From Streptomyces sp. AC555_RSS877 (GTDB taxonomy: Bacteria > Actinomycetota > Actinomycetes > Streptomycetales > Streptomycetaceae), in contig NZ_JAGMUK010000079.1 in NCBI RefSeq assembly GCF_019049245.1, forward strand, positions 49,082-113,081: DNA of 64,000 nucleotides, written 5' to 3'. Below, one piece after another: positions 1 to 9,415 of the stretch. The translations under genes and the position numbers were made by a program. A model generated the notes under the pieces. It was not told the DNA's origin. It saw only the letters and a program-made list of their open reading frames with translations, and made no database searches. Positions within the stretch are counted from its first letter, which is position 1; each line of letters starts with the position of its first letter.

Positions 1-58
1 TGCCGCTACGGGAATCCGAGGAACCGCGACATCGCCGTCTGCGCCGGTCGGATCTCCG

Positions 59-835
59 TCAGAGTGCGTCGACCGCGCTCACCTTCCACGCGTCCGTCGT
101 GCGGGACATCGTCATCCGCACCCGGTTCAGGTCCACCCGGGACCCCGAGACCTGCGTGCTCTCGGTGACCTGGTTGACGAAGAGCAGGACCACGACCTCG
201 TCCGGGGAGGCCGAGACGACGGAGGCTGCCGGGGTTCCGCCGGAGCCAGGGGCGGCGATCGTTGCCTTCACCACGCCCTGGTACTTCTTGGCCGTTGGGC
301 CCACCACGGTCTTCGTCGTCTTCCCGTACTCGCTGCTGAAGTCACCCGTGAGGTGGGTGCGGGCCTTCGCGAAGTCGCGCTCGAGGTGGCGGTAGTCGTA
401 CGACAGGACGCTCGGTGCCGCCTTGCGTGCGGCCGCGACCGCCTCGGTGCGGGCAGCCTCCGTTCGCCGTCCGTCCCGGTACTGCCACCCCAGTACGGCG
501 ACTGCCACCAAGCCCGCCACGAGCAGGACGCCGAGCGATGCCGTGAGCAGCCTTCGGCGGCCGGACTTGCCAGGCCTTTCCGGTGTGTCGGCTTCCTCGT
601 ACGCCTCCGGCGACGGCTCCGGTGGGTCCTGCCAGCCGTCCTTCGGGGCCTCGACGAGCACGGTGCGGCCCGCGAGCGCGCGCTCGGACCGGCCCTCGGC
701 CTCCTCGTCGGTGGCCGCCACCGAGCCGGCGCCGTGGTGGCTGCGTTCCGCGCGTTTGGCTGCCGCGCGGGCTGCCGCCGTCATCGTGCGCCGGGTGGTG
801 GTGCCGGGGGTGCGGCTGGGGGTCGTCTTCGGCAT
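59..835 (-). CDS. Mce-associated membrane protein (distal)
   Basis: A 258-residue protein with a charged, low-complexity cytoplasmic N-terminus of about 90 residues, one membrane helix near residues 95-118 (LLTASLGVLLVAGLVAVAVLG) and an extracytoplasmic domain that contains the SYDYRHLERDF-type motif shared with the next gene (SLDYRHYDRDS there). This is the layout of Mce-associated (Mas) proteins encoded at the 3' end of actinobacterial mce operons, which are thought to stabilise the Mce lipid-transport complex. It is the last gene of the operon, 34 bp after its paralogue. A GAGGAG ribosome site sits 7 nt before the ATG at 835; an in-frame ATG at 841 is too close to that site. The specific function is inferred. 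Confidence 0.8.
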   Translation of the reverse strand: MPKTTPSRTPGTTTRRTMTAAARAAAKRAERSHHGAGSVAATDEEAEGRSERALAGRTVLVEAPKDGWQDPPEPSPEAYEEADTPERPGKSGRRRLLTASLGVLLVAGLVAVAVLGWQYRDGRRTEAARTEAVAAARKAAPSVLSYDYRHLERDFAKARTHLTGDFSSEYGKTTKTVVGPTAKKYQGVVKATIAAPGSGGTPAASVVSASPDEVVVLLFVNQVTESTQVSGSRVDLNRVRMTMSRTTDAWKVSAVDAL

Positions 836-875
836 CGTCATACTCCTCAGTAGTGACTTTTCGCGGCGGTGCCGG

Positions 876-1412
876 TCAGCCGACGAACTCGACGTCCGAC
901 GTCAGCCAGCGTCCGTCCCGGTGCACCAGGTCCAGTTGCAGGCGATACGTGCGCGCCTCCCCCTGGGGCACGGCCGTGTTGGTCACCTTGCTGTCGGCGA
1001 CCACCAGGACGCGGGCCGAGTTCGCGCCCGAGCGGACGATGCCGGCCTCCAGGATCTGGCCCTCGGACACCGATTTGTTCTGGGCCACCAGCTCGGTCAA
1101 CTGGTCCGTCTGTGCCGCGAACTGCTTCTTGAAGTCGCCCGTGGCGCCTGCCAGGACATTCGCGCTGTCGCGGTCGTAGTGCCGGTAGTCGAGGGACGTG
1201 AAGTTCAGTGCCGACTGGCGGGCCGCGGCCATGATGTCCTGGCGGCGCTGGTCTCCCTCGCGCTGTTCGTAGAGGCCGAGGGTCAGCCAGATCGTCAGTG
1301 CGGTGACCACGACCGTCGCCGTCGCCAGGCCCAGTGACGATGCTCGTCCCGACAGTAGCTTGCCCATGGTCTTCAGCGCCTTCCTCACGCCATCGGTCCG
1401 ACTAGCAGCCAT
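876..1412 (-). CDS. Mce-associated membrane protein (proximal)
   Basis: A 178-residue protein with one membrane helix near residues 25-45 and an extracytoplasmic domain carrying LDYRHYDRDS, as in the neighbouring paralogue. Its ATG lies inside the last codons of mceF (28-bp overlap), so translation is probably coupled. A GTG two codons upstream is a possible alternative start. The frame stays open far upstream, but that part is only the shadow of mceF. Family role: accessory subunit of the Mce transporter. Paralogy with the gene at 59-835 suggests a tandem duplication. Confidence 0.8.
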   Translation of the reverse strand: MAASRTDGVRKALKTMGKLLSGRASSLGLATATVVVTALTIWLTLGLYEQREGDQRRQDIMAAARQSALNFTSLDYRHYDRDSANVLAGATGDFKKQFAAQTDQLTELVAQNKSVSEGQILEAGIVRSGANSARVLVVADSKVTNTAVPQGEARTYRLQLDLVHRDGRWLTSDVEFVG

Positions 1413-2662
1413 TGCCACGACTCCTTTCCGAACACGGCCCGCTGGCCGCCCGTCGAGCCGATCTCGACGGCCCTTCCATCCGGGCCGGCGGTCATGCCGG
1501 TCTCCGGGTCGTACGGCGTGACGTACGCCGTCTGCTGAGCGTCGCCGTAGGCGGCCGACGCGCCTGGGGCATTCTGCGCGCCCCGTACCGACGACTCGCT
1601 GCCTCGGGGGAGCGTGCAGCGGGCGTCGGTGTTCGCCGCGCGGGTACTGGTGTCGGCCGGGTCGCGGCGCGCCGTGCCGTAGCCCTGGGTGCACGCAGGG
1701 GGGTCGTCGGCGTTGATCACCAGGCCGAAGTGGGTCGTGCCGTCGCCCGGTACGACCGTGTAGCTGCCCGCCACCATCACCGGGAAGGTGACCAGGGCCT
1801 GTTCCACGCCGGGCAGGCGGGCCAGGGTCACCTGGCCACCGCTGATCAGGTTCGCCAGCAGGACCGACAGCTCCGGCCCGGCCGACTTCAGCAGGGAGTT
1901 CACCTCTTGCGCCGCCGGCCTCGCGTTGCCGATCAGCTTGCGCAGGTCACCGTCGCTCGCCTTCAACTGGGCTGTGAGGGCCGCCAGATCGTTCGCGAAC
2001 GACTTGATCGACGAACCCTGGTCCGCCTGGGTCTTCAGGACCTTCCGTGAGTCCTCGATGAGCGCGATCGTCTCCGGCAGCGCCTCCGACGCCGACTCGA
2101 TCAGGGCGTTGCCCGAGTCCACCAGGCGGCTCAGGTTCGGGCCCGTCCCCGCGAACGCCTTGCCCAACTCGTCGATCGTGACCTGCAGATCGTCCTTGCC
2201 CACCGAGTTCACCAGGCGGTCCAGGCTGAGGACCAGTTCCGTCGTCGGGAGCGGAACGCGCGTGTCGGCGCGCGAGATCGTGCTGCCGTCGAGGAGGTAC
2301 GGGCCGTCGGACGTGCGCGGTTGCAGATCCACGTACTGCTCGCCCACCGCCGAACGGTTCGCCACGACCGCCAGCGTGTCCGCCGGGATGCGCGGCGCCT
2401 CGCCGTCGATGTCGAGGGCGACGGACACGCCGTCGGCGCCCGTCAGACGCAGCTCGCCCACCCTCCCCACCGGCACTCCGCGATACGTCACCTCGGCGCC
2501 GGGGAAGATGCCCCCGGAGTCGGCGAAGTCCGCCCGCACGGTGTAGCCGCGGTCCAGGACCTTGTCCACCAGACCCGTGTACTCGGCGCCGACGTACGAC
2601 ACTCCTACGGCGGTGATGGTGGCGAAGGCGAGCAGCTGGGTCTTGACCGTACGTGTGATCAC
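1385..2662 (-). CDS. mceF: MceF, MCE-family substrate-binding subunit
   Basis: A 425-residue MCE protein. An N-terminal membrane helix (about 5-25) is followed by the MCE beta-domain (about 35-115: YTVRADFADSGGIFPGAEVTYRGV, then VGEQYVDLQP) and a long alpha-helical region (about 140-300). Six such proteins form the periplasmic hetero-hexameric channel of actinobacterial lipid importers. The GTG start at 2662 overlaps the mceE stop as GTGA. The C-terminal 100 residues are low-complexity with cysteines and end in WQWLLVGPMA. As the sixth and last MCE gene of the operon it is assigned MceF by position. Confidence 0.88.
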   Translation of the reverse strand: MITRTVKTQLLAFATITAVGVSYVGAEYTGLVDKVLDRGYTVRADFADSGGIFPGAEVTYRGVPVGRVGELRLTGADGVSVALDIDGEAPRIPADTLAVVANRSAVGEQYVDLQPRTSDGPYLLDGSTISRADTRVPLPTTELVLSLDRLVNSVGKDDLQVTIDELGKAFAGTGPNLSRLVDSGNALIESASEALPETIALIEDSRKVLKTQADQGSSIKSFANDLAALTAQLKASDGDLRKLIGNARPAAQEVNSLLKSAGPELSVLLANLISGGQVTLARLPGVEQALVTFPVMVAGSYTVVPGDGTTHFGLVINADDPPACTQGYGTARRDPADTSTRAANTDARCTLPRGSESSVRGAQNAPGASAAYGDAQQTAYVTPYDPETGMTAGPDGRAVEIGSTGGQRAVFGKESWQWLLVGPMA

Positions 2663-3987
2663 GGGCGGACTCCCTTCAGCATCAGCTCGGCCAGGTCCAG
2701 GTCGATGTCCTCCGGCCATTCGGTCCCGGTGCCGTAACTGCCGTGGCCGGCGTAACCGCTGTACGTGCTGGCGCACACCGGCGGGCACAGCAGGCCACCG
2801 CCACCCTCGTTGGGGGCCGAGGGGGACGACGGCACGCTCGGTGTGCCTGGCAGGGCGGTGGGAGTGGGGACGCCTGGCAGGTTCGGTATCTCCGGTACGT
2901 CCGGCAGTTCCGGGGTCTCAGGAAGCTCGGGTCCCGGGGTCTGACCGTCGCCGGCCCCGCGGCCCGGCTCGTCCGTCACGTTGCCGTAGATCCCGGCCAG
3001 GTCGATGTCGGCCGTGACGTGCAGGTTGACGTGGTCGCCCCTGATCGCGTCCACCGCGTTGCGGGGGAACGGGTAAGTGGTCAGCAGCTCAAGGGAGTTG
3101 GGCAGGTCGTCGCCCGCTTTGTTGAGCTGCTGCAGGATCGGGCGCAGTTTCTTGAGGTTGGCGACCGTGTCGTCGTGCGAGGCGTCGACCACCTTCGTGC
3201 CCGTCCTGCCGAGCTTCGACAGTGCGGTGAGCATGCGGGTCAGGTCGCGGCGCTGGTCGGCCAGCACCTTCAGGGCCGGCGGCATCGCGTCGACGGCCTC
3301 GGCGATGGTCTTCTTCTCCTTGGCGAGTCTCTTGGCGAGTCGGTCCACGGCCTTCAGGGCCCGGATGATGTCCTTCTTCTGCGCGTCCAGGCCGCCCACA
3401 AAGACGTTCAACTCCTTCAGCAGGGACCTGACCCGGTTCTCCCGTCCCTCCAGTGCCTTGTTCAGCTCCACGGTGATCGTCTTGAGCTGGGCCACCCCAC
3501 CTCCGTTGAGCAGCGCGGACAGGGCGGACAGCACCTCCTCGATCTCCGGGTTGCGGCCACTGCGGGACAGGGGGACCACATCGCCGTCGCCGAGCCGCCC
3601 GACCGGCGCCGTGCCCACCGGCTTGGACAGCGCCACGTACTTCTCGCCGAGCATGCTGGTCTGCCGCAGCTCGGCGATCGCGTTGCCGGGCAGTTCCACC
3701 GAGTCGGCGACCCGGAGGCGTACGCGCGCGTGCCAGCCCTTCAGCTCCACCTTCTCCACCGCGCCCACGGTGACGTTGTTGACCTTCACCGCCGACTGCG
3801 GCACCAGGTCCAGTACGTCACGGAACTCGACGGTGACGTGGTACGCGTTCCCGTCCGCCGCCGCACCTCCCGGCAGCTGAACGTCGTACCAGCCGTTGAA
3901 CTCGCAGCCGGTCAACAGCAGTGAACCGGCCGCCGCCCAGGCCGCCGCCCCGCCCTTGCGCGGCATCCTCGTTCGCTCGACGCTCAT
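2659..3987 (-). CDS. mceE: MceE, lipoprotein MCE subunit
   Basis: A 442-residue MCE protein that starts with a lipoprotein signal; the lipobox L-T-G-C ends at Cys28. The MCE domain covers about residues 45-125 (VTVEFRDVLDLVPQSAVKVNNVTVGAVEKV, then SMLGEKYVAL) and is followed by helices. MceE is the lipoprotein member (LprK type) in mycobacterial mce operons, and both position and lipobox fit. The C-terminus has a Pro/Glu tract (PELPETPELPDVPEIPNLPG) and two CxxxC-like cysteines. ATGA overlap with mceD upstream, GTGA with mceF downstream. Confidence 0.9.
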   Translation of the reverse strand: MSVERTRMPRKGGAAAWAAAGSLLLTGCEFNGWYDVQLPGGAAADGNAYHVTVEFRDVLDLVPQSAVKVNNVTVGAVEKVELKGWHARVRLRVADSVELPGNAIAELRQTSMLGEKYVALSKPVGTAPVGRLGDGDVVPLSRSGRNPEIEEVLSALSALLNGGGVAQLKTITVELNKALEGRENRVRSLLKELNVFVGGLDAQKKDIIRALKAVDRLAKRLAKEKKTIAEAVDAMPPALKVLADQRRDLTRMLTALSKLGRTGTKVVDASHDDTVANLKKLRPILQQLNKAGDDLPNSLELLTTYPFPRNAVDAIRGDHVNLHVTADIDLAGIYGNVTDEPGRGAGDGQTPGPELPETPELPDVPEIPNLPGVPTPTALPGTPSVPSSPSAPNEGGGGLLCPPVCASTYSGYAGHGSYGTGTEWPEDIDLDLAELMLKGVRP

Positions 3988-5117
3988 GCGCTCGCCTCCA
4001 GAATTCCGCCGAGCGTCCGGTCGACCGTGCCCGTCACGGCGGTGCCCTGCGGGACCTCCGGCAGGGAGTCGAACAACTCCCTCAGTTCCTCGCAGTCGGG
4101 GTTCTCGCCGCCCTCGTCCCCGGTCGTGCTGAGTACGGAGCACAGCAGCGACGCCGGATCCTGCGGCTGGTCGGCGTTGTTGCGGGTGTCGAGGGTGCCG
4201 GCCGACGGGTTGTAGGCGTTGTTGAGGTTCGACAGGCCGGTCGGGGCGACCTCCAACAGCTCCTCCAGAGCGGCTCGTTGGGTGACGAGTACCTTGGTCA
4301 CCTTGCTGAGACCCTCCACGTTCGAGGTCAGCGACTTCTTGTTCTTCTTCACGAAGTCGGACACGTCACCCAGTGCCGTCCCGAGGTTCTTCAGTGCCGC
4401 CGCCAAGTCCTCGCGCTCGCCCGCGAGTTGCTCGGCGACCTTCGCGAGGCTGCTGTTGAACGACCGCACGCTCTTGTCGTCGGCCGCCAGCGCAGCCGTG
4501 AAGACCTGGAGGTTGCGGATCGTGCCGAACAGGTCCGTGCGGCCGTCGGACAGGGTGGTGACCGCTTCCGAGAGGTCCTCGACCGTCCGGTGCAGGTTCT
4601 CGCCCTGGCCGTCGAGGTTGTCCGCGCTCACTCCGAGCAGCCGCGACAGCGAGCCGTCCTTGTTGGCGCCCTCGGGGCCGAGCGCCTCGGCCGTGGTGTG
4701 CAGGCTGTCGAAGACCCGGTCCAGTTCGACGGGGGCCGCCGTGCGCGACTCGGGGATCTCGTCCCCGGTCCGCAGCACCGGACCGCCCCGGTACACCGGC
4801 AGCAGCTGCACATAACGGTCGCTGACCACCGAGGAGTTGATGATCGCGGCCTGCGCGTCCGCCGGGACCTTGCGGCCGGCGTCGTATTCCAGGGCGACCC
4901 GCACCCGGTCGCCCTCCGGCGTGATCTTCCTGACCTCACCGATCCGGACCCCGAGGACGCGGACGTCCGAACCGGGGTAGATGCCGACCGTGCGCGGGAA
5001 GTACGCCGTGACGCGGACCGGTTCGAGGCGGGGCCACAGGACGTAGGCGAGCGCGGCGACGAGGGCCAGTGCCGTGAGCACGGCCAGCCGCTTCCTGGCC
5101 CTGACAGGGATGTTCAC
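3984..5117 (-). CDS. mceD: MceD, MCE-family subunit
   Basis: A 377-residue MCE protein: short basic N-terminus, membrane helix at about 9-27, MCE domain at about 33-110 (VRVTAYFPRTVGIYPGSDVRVLGVRIGEV), then a long helical region (about 130-280) rich in coiled-coil-like heptads. It starts at ATG 5117, overlapping the mceC stop as ATGA. By family it is one protomer of the six-subunit periplasmic tunnel that hands lipid to the YrbE permease. Confidence 0.9.
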   Translation of the reverse strand: MNIPVRARKRLAVLTALALVAALAYVLWPRLEPVRVTAYFPRTVGIYPGSDVRVLGVRIGEVRKITPEGDRVRVALEYDAGRKVPADAQAAIINSSVVSDRYVQLLPVYRGGPVLRTGDEIPESRTAAPVELDRVFDSLHTTAEALGPEGANKDGSLSRLLGVSADNLDGQGENLHRTVEDLSEAVTTLSDGRTDLFGTIRNLQVFTAALAADDKSVRSFNSSLAKVAEQLAGEREDLAAALKNLGTALGDVSDFVKKNKKSLTSNVEGLSKVTKVLVTQRAALEELLEVAPTGLSNLNNAYNPSAGTLDTRNNADQPQDPASLLCSVLSTTGDEGGENPDCEELRELFDSLPEVPQGTAVTGTVDRTLGGILEASA

Positions 5118-6298
5118 TGTGCCGCCCTTCCCGTCCGCGGCACCACCGGAGCGGCGACCAGGTTCTGTACGTAGGAGTCGAACCAGCGGCCGTTGCCGAG
5201 GGTGTTGGTGAAGACCCGTACATAAGGCGCGAGGAGCCTGATGCTCCGATCCAGGCTGGACTGGTTCCGTTCGAGCATGTCCACCACGTCGTTCAGGCCC
5301 TTGAGCGCGGGCCCGATCTCCTTCTGGTTGTCCTGGACCAGGCCGGAGAGCTCGACGCCGAGCGCGGTGGAGCTCTTCAGCAGTTTGTGGATCGCCCCGC
5401 GCCGCTTGCTGATCTCCTTGAACAGCTTGTCGCCGTCCTTGACCAGGGCGGTGAAGTCCCCGGAGCGGTCGGCCAGGACGCCCGTGACGCCGTTCGCGTG
5501 GTCGAGTAGCTCGCGCAGCGCCTTGTCGCGGGAGGCCACCGTCCGGGAGATCTGCGACAGGCCCTTGATGGACGCCCGTACCTCTTCCGGTGAGTCCTCG
5601 AAGGTGGTGGAGATCGTGTCCAGGGCCTTCGCCACGCGGTCGGTGTCGATCTCCTCCGACGTGGTGGTGAGGTCGCTGAACGCCTGTACGACGTCGTAGG
5701 CGGGGACCGTGCGCTTCAGCGATATCTCGCTGCCTGGCGCCAACTGGCCCCGCCCCTTGGGGTGCAGCGCCAGGTACTTCGCGCCGAGGATCGTCTTCAC
5801 CCGGATCGACGCGCCGGTCTCCCTGCCGAAGCCCGGCTCGCCCTTGATCTTGAAGGTGACCTTGACGTGGTCGCCGTCCAGGTCGACCTCTTCGACCTTG
5901 CCCACCTTGACCCCGGCGATCCGCACCTCGTCACCGGGCTTGAGTCCGCCGGCCTCCGCGAAGGCCGCGCTGTACGTCTCGCCGCCGCCGATCACCGGCA
6001 GACGGTCGGCGTTGAACGCGGCCACGGTCAGCAGCGCGAGGACGGTGAGGCCGACCGCGCCGATGACGACGGGGTTGCGGTCGCGGAAGGGGCCGAGGTG
6101 CGGGTGGCGGAGCCGTATTCTCGGCAGCTTCGGCAGCTCGACGCGCACCTTCATCAGCGGCTCCGGGCGGCGCGGGCGCGGCTTGCGGCGCGGCAGGAGC
6201 CGTACCTTCGGCAGCCGTACGCGCGGCAGCCTCGGCGGTTCCACACGCACCTTGAACAGCGGCTCCGGGCGGCGGTTCTTACGGCTCCTACGGCTCAT
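5114..6298 (-). CDS. mceC: MceC, MCE-family subunit with repeated basic N-terminus
   Basis: A 394-residue MCE protein. Unlike its siblings it has a cytoplasmic extension of about 70 residues before the membrane helix (about 75-92). The extension contains two near copies of a Pro/Arg-rich unit (PEPLFKVRVEPPRLPRVRL and PEPLMKVRVELPKLPRIRL). The MCE domain (about 97-175; YSAAFAEAGGLKPGDEVRIAG, then TILGAKYLAL) and helical domain follow. ATG at 6298 overlaps the mceB stop (ATGA). The repeat is unusual for the family and could dock the mceG ATPase or another cytoplasmic partner; that is inference. Confidence 0.9.
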   Translation of the reverse strand: MSRRSRKNRRPEPLFKVRVEPPRLPRVRLPKVRLLPRRKPRPRRPEPLMKVRVELPKLPRIRLRHPHLGPFRDRNPVVIGAVGLTVLALLTVAAFNADRLPVIGGGETYSAAFAEAGGLKPGDEVRIAGVKVGKVEEVDLDGDHVKVTFKIKGEPGFGRETGASIRVKTILGAKYLALHPKGRGQLAPGSEISLKRTVPAYDVVQAFSDLTTTSEEIDTDRVAKALDTISTTFEDSPEEVRASIKGLSQISRTVASRDKALRELLDHANGVTGVLADRSGDFTALVKDGDKLFKEISKRRGAIHKLLKSSTALGVELSGLVQDNQKEIGPALKGLNDVVDMLERNQSSLDRSIRLLAPYVRVFTNTLGNGRWFDSYVQNLVAAPVVPRTGRAAQ

Positions 6299-7335
6299 GT
6301 CCCGCACCTCGCCCTCGCCACATGCATCTCCGGCGTGAGCACCTGCTTCGTCTTCGGCAGCACGATCCGCCCGTCGAAGTCGCAGAGGTAGAAGTTGAAC
6401 CACGAGCCGTAGGACGCCGCCCCCGTCAGCTCGTTGAGTTTGTTCGGCAGCCGCTTCAGCACGCCCTCCACGGTCTTCTCGTTGTCCTTCAGCGTTCCGG
6501 TGAGCTTGGTCAGCTCGGCGATGTCGTCCTTCAGGGGCGGACGCGCGTCCTTCAGCAGCCCCGAGGTGGCCTCCGTCAGATCGCCGATGCTCACCAGCGA
6601 CTGCCCGATGGGCTTGCGGTCGGCGGACAGTCCCGAGATCACCCGGCGCAGCTGCTTGAGCAGCCCGGAGAAGCGGGCGCCGCGCTTGTCGAGCGTCTCC
6701 AGGACGGTGCTGAGGTTGTCGATCACCGAGCCGACCAGCTCGTCGCGGTCGGCCAGCGTCGAGGTGAGCGACGCCGTGTGTACGAGCAGGCTGTTGACGG
6801 TGCCGCCCTCGCCCTGGAGGGTCTTGATGATCTCGGTGGCGAGCTGGTTGACGTCCTTCGGGCTGAGCGCGGCGAACAGCGGCTTGAAGCCGCCCAGCAG
6901 AGCGTTGAGGTCCAACGCCGGTTGCGTACGCGCCAGCGGGATCGTCGCGCCGGGCCGCAGCCGGGTGCCGTCGCCCGTGCCCTCGGTCAGCGCGACGTAC
7001 CGCTGCCCGACCAGGTTGCGGTACCGGATGACCGCGCCCGTGCCGGTCAGCAGCGGCCGGTCCTGGCTGACCGTGAAGGTGACCTCGGCCAGCGTCCGGT
7101 CCTTGATCCGGATGCCCTCGACCTCGCCGACCCGCACCCCGGCCACCCGGATGTCGTCGCCCTCCTCCAGGCCTGTGACGTCGCTGAACACCGCGCGGTA
7201 CCTGTGCTCAGGGGTGAAGGAGACGTTCACGATGGTGGCGGCCAGCAGGGCCGTCGCCAGGATCGTCACCAGTGCGAAGAGGCTGAACTTGATGAGCGGG
7301 GCAGCGGTCTGCCGGGCTCCACCCGTGGTCCTCAT
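6295..7335 (-). CDS. mceB: MceB, MCE-family subunit
   Basis: A 346-residue MCE protein: membrane helix at about 14-37, MCE domain at about 42-120 (YRAVFSDVTGLEEGDDIRVAGVRVGEV, then NLVGQRYVALTEG) and a helical C-terminal part ending in a short cysteine-containing tail. ATG at 7335 overlaps the mceA stop as ATGA, so translation is coupled. The frame is open far upstream of this ATG, but that stretch belongs to mceA in another frame. Confidence 0.9.
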   Translation of the reverse strand: MRTTGGARQTAAPLIKFSLFALVTILATALLAATIVNVSFTPEHRYRAVFSDVTGLEEGDDIRVAGVRVGEVEGIRIKDRTLAEVTFTVSQDRPLLTGTGAVIRYRNLVGQRYVALTEGTGDGTRLRPGATIPLARTQPALDLNALLGGFKPLFAALSPKDVNQLATEIIKTLQGEGGTVNSLLVHTASLTSTLADRDELVGSVIDNLSTVLETLDKRGARFSGLLKQLRRVISGLSADRKPIGQSLVSIGDLTEATSGLLKDARPPLKDDIAELTKLTGTLKDNEKTVEGVLKRLPNKLNELTGAASYGSWFNFYLCDFDGRIVLPKTKQVLTPEMHVARARCGT

Positions 7336-8600
7336 GCCACGCTCACCGCCGTCCCGCGCGCCAACGGCCCGAACAGCAGCGTCGCGACCGGCGGCACCTC
7401 GTCGGCGGGCACGCCCAGGACAGGTGCCACCAGCGAGCCGACGGCCCGCTGCTCGGCCTGGGTGGCGGAGACGCCGGCCGGTCCCGACGACGAACTCGAC
7501 GGCTTCGAGCCGTCGTTGAGGTGGGCCCCGGGCGCCGGCACCTGCGGATTCGGCAGACCATGGCAGTCGGGCCCGGACCGCTCGCCGTAACGCGGCTCCT
7601 CGCCGGGCTCGTACGCCCCCTGTGGCCGTACGACCTCCAGCGTGATGTGCATCTTGCCGCCCCGGAACGCCTCCTCGGAGGCCTTCTCCTGCCGGACGAG
7701 ACCGGCCAGCAGGCACGGGTACTCGGGGGAGTAGCGGGCGAACAGCTCCAGCGTCGGACGCGAGACCTGACCGAGGGTGATCAGCCGGTCGCCGTTCGCG
7801 TCGAGGAAGTCCTCCGCCGTGCCCGCGACGGTGGCCGTGGTCTTCAGCGCCGCGGCCAGCCGGTCCTTCTGCTCGACGATCATGCGGCTGGTGGTGACGG
7901 TGTTGTGCAGGATCTCCATCAGGTCGGGCGCCGCGTCGCCGTAGACCTCGGCGACCTCGGCGAAGCGGGCGATGTCCTCGGTGAGGGAGGGCAGATGGGG
8001 GTTGAGGCGGCGCAGGTAGGCCTCCAGGCGGGTGAGGTTGTCGCCGACGCGGTCACCGCGGCCTTCGAGGGCGGTGGCGAACGCGGAGAGGGTGGCGTTG
8101 AGCTTGCCGGGCTGGACCGTCCGGAGCAGGGGCAGCAGGTCGTTCATCAGCTGCTGCACCTCGATGCCGACGCGGGTGCGGTCCTGGGTGATGACGTCCC
8201 CGGCGCGGATCGGGCGAGCCGAGGAAGACGATGAGGACACAGCGTGCGCGGGCGCGACCAGGTCGACGTACTTCTCGCCGAACAGCGTCTTGGGCAGCAG
8301 CCTCGCCCGCACGTCGGACGGGATGTGGGCGACGTGCTCCGGCTTGAGCGCGATGTCGAGCGTCGCCTTCGTCCCATCGGCCCGCACCTCGCGCACCTCG
8401 CCGACCAGCAGCCCGCGCAGCTTGACGTCGGCGCGCGGATCGAGCTGGTTGCCGAGGCTGTCGGCCTCCAGCGTGATCCACACGACCGGCGTGAACACCT
8501 GCCGGTAGACGGCTACCGACAGCGACAGCAGCAGGGCGAGTACGACGATGAAGACGACGCCGTACAACCTCAGCCTCAGTACCCTCATACGGCGGCTCAC
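7332..8600 (-). CDS. mceA: MceA, MCE-family subunit
   Basis: A 422-residue MCE protein: membrane helix at about 11-30, MCE domain at about 36-115 (WITLEADSLGNQLDPRADVKLRGLLVGEV, then TLFGEKYVDLV) and a long helical domain. A Ser/Pro-rich linker lies near residue 360 before the final 50 residues. ATG at 8600 overlaps the yrbE1B stop (ATGA); a second ATG four codons in is possible. It is the first MCE protein after the permeases, the usual position of MceA. Confidence 0.9.
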   Translation of the reverse strand: MSRRMRVLRLRLYGVVFIVVLALLLSLSVAVYRQVFTPVVWITLEADSLGNQLDPRADVKLRGLLVGEVREVRADGTKATLDIALKPEHVAHIPSDVRARLLPKTLFGEKYVDLVAPAHAVSSSSSSARPIRAGDVITQDRTRVGIEVQQLMNDLLPLLRTVQPGKLNATLSAFATALEGRGDRVGDNLTRLEAYLRRLNPHLPSLTEDIARFAEVAEVYGDAAPDLMEILHNTVTTSRMIVEQKDRLAAALKTTATVAGTAEDFLDANGDRLITLGQVSRPTLELFARYSPEYPCLLAGLVRQEKASEEAFRGGKMHITLEVVRPQGAYEPGEEPRYGERSGPDCHGLPNPQVPAPGAHLNDGSKPSSSSSGPAGVSATQAEQRAVGSLVAPVLGVPADEVPPVATLLFGPLARGTAVSVA

Positions 8601-9412
8601 CCCGCGATCCTTACGGTCGTGTTTGCGCCCCAGATCGCGAGCGACAGGAAGAAATCAAGGACGTTGATCGCCACGATCGAGGTCCGCACCGCACGGCCCA
8701 CCGCCACGCCGACGCCCGCCGGGCCGCCGCTCGCGTAGTAGCCGTAGAAGCAGTGCACCAGGATGATCAGCACGGCGAAGACGAGCACCTTGCCGAAGGA
8801 CCACAGCACGTCGACCGGTGGCAGGTACTGCTGGAAGTAGTGGTCGTAGGTACCGACCGACTGCCCGTAGTAGCCGGTGGTGATGGTGCGGGCGGCGAGG
8901 TACGAGGACAGCAGGCCGATCACGTACAGCGGGATGACCGCCACGAACCCGGCGATCATCCTCGTCGTCACCAGGAACGGCAGCGAGGGCACGCCCATGA
9001 CTTCGAGCGCGTCGGTCTCCTCGCTGATCCGCATCGCGCCCAACTGCGCGGTGAAACCGGCGCCGACCGTCGCCGAGAGCGCGAGCCCCGCCACCAGCGG
9101 GGCGATCTCCCGGGTGTTGAAGTACGCCGAGAGGAACGCCACGAAGTTGGAGGTGCCGAGCTGGTTGAGGGCCGCGTATCCCTGGAGGCCGACCTCGGTG
9201 CCGGTGAAGAACGACAGGAAGGCGATCACACCGACCGTGCCGCCCACCACGGCGAGGGCCCCCCGGCCGAAGCTCACCTCGGCCAGCAGTCGCAGGATCT
9301 CCTTCTTGTAGCGGCGCAGGGTACGGCCTGTCCAGGCCAATGAGCGGCCGTAGAAGACGAGTTGGACTCCGAGCTCTTCGAGTGAGCGCAAAGGGCGTTG
9401 AAGCGGTCTCAT
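8597..9412 (-). CDS. yrbE1B: YrbE1B, MlaE-family permease of the Mce importer
   Basis: A 271-residue integral membrane protein of the MlaE/YrbE permease family with about five to six hydrophobic helices. The central MlaE signature is clear: GAGFTAQLGAMRISEETDALEVMG, with the EETDAL acidic turn that contacts the ATPase. It pairs with YrbE1A as the membrane core of the ABC-type lipid importer. Only 3 bp separate it from yrbE1A. Confidence 0.93.
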   Translation of the reverse strand: MRPLQRPLRSLEELGVQLVFYGRSLAWTGRTLRRYKKEILRLLAEVSFGRGALAVVGGTVGVIAFLSFFTGTEVGLQGYAALNQLGTSNFVAFLSAYFNTREIAPLVAGLALSATVGAGFTAQLGAMRISEETDALEVMGVPSLPFLVTTRMIAGFVAVIPLYVIGLLSSYLAARTITTGYYGQSVGTYDHYFQQYLPPVDVLWSFGKVLVFAVLIILVHCFYGYYASGGPAGVGVAVGRAVRTSIVAINVLDFFLSLAIWGANTTVRIAG

Positions 9413-9415
9413 CGG

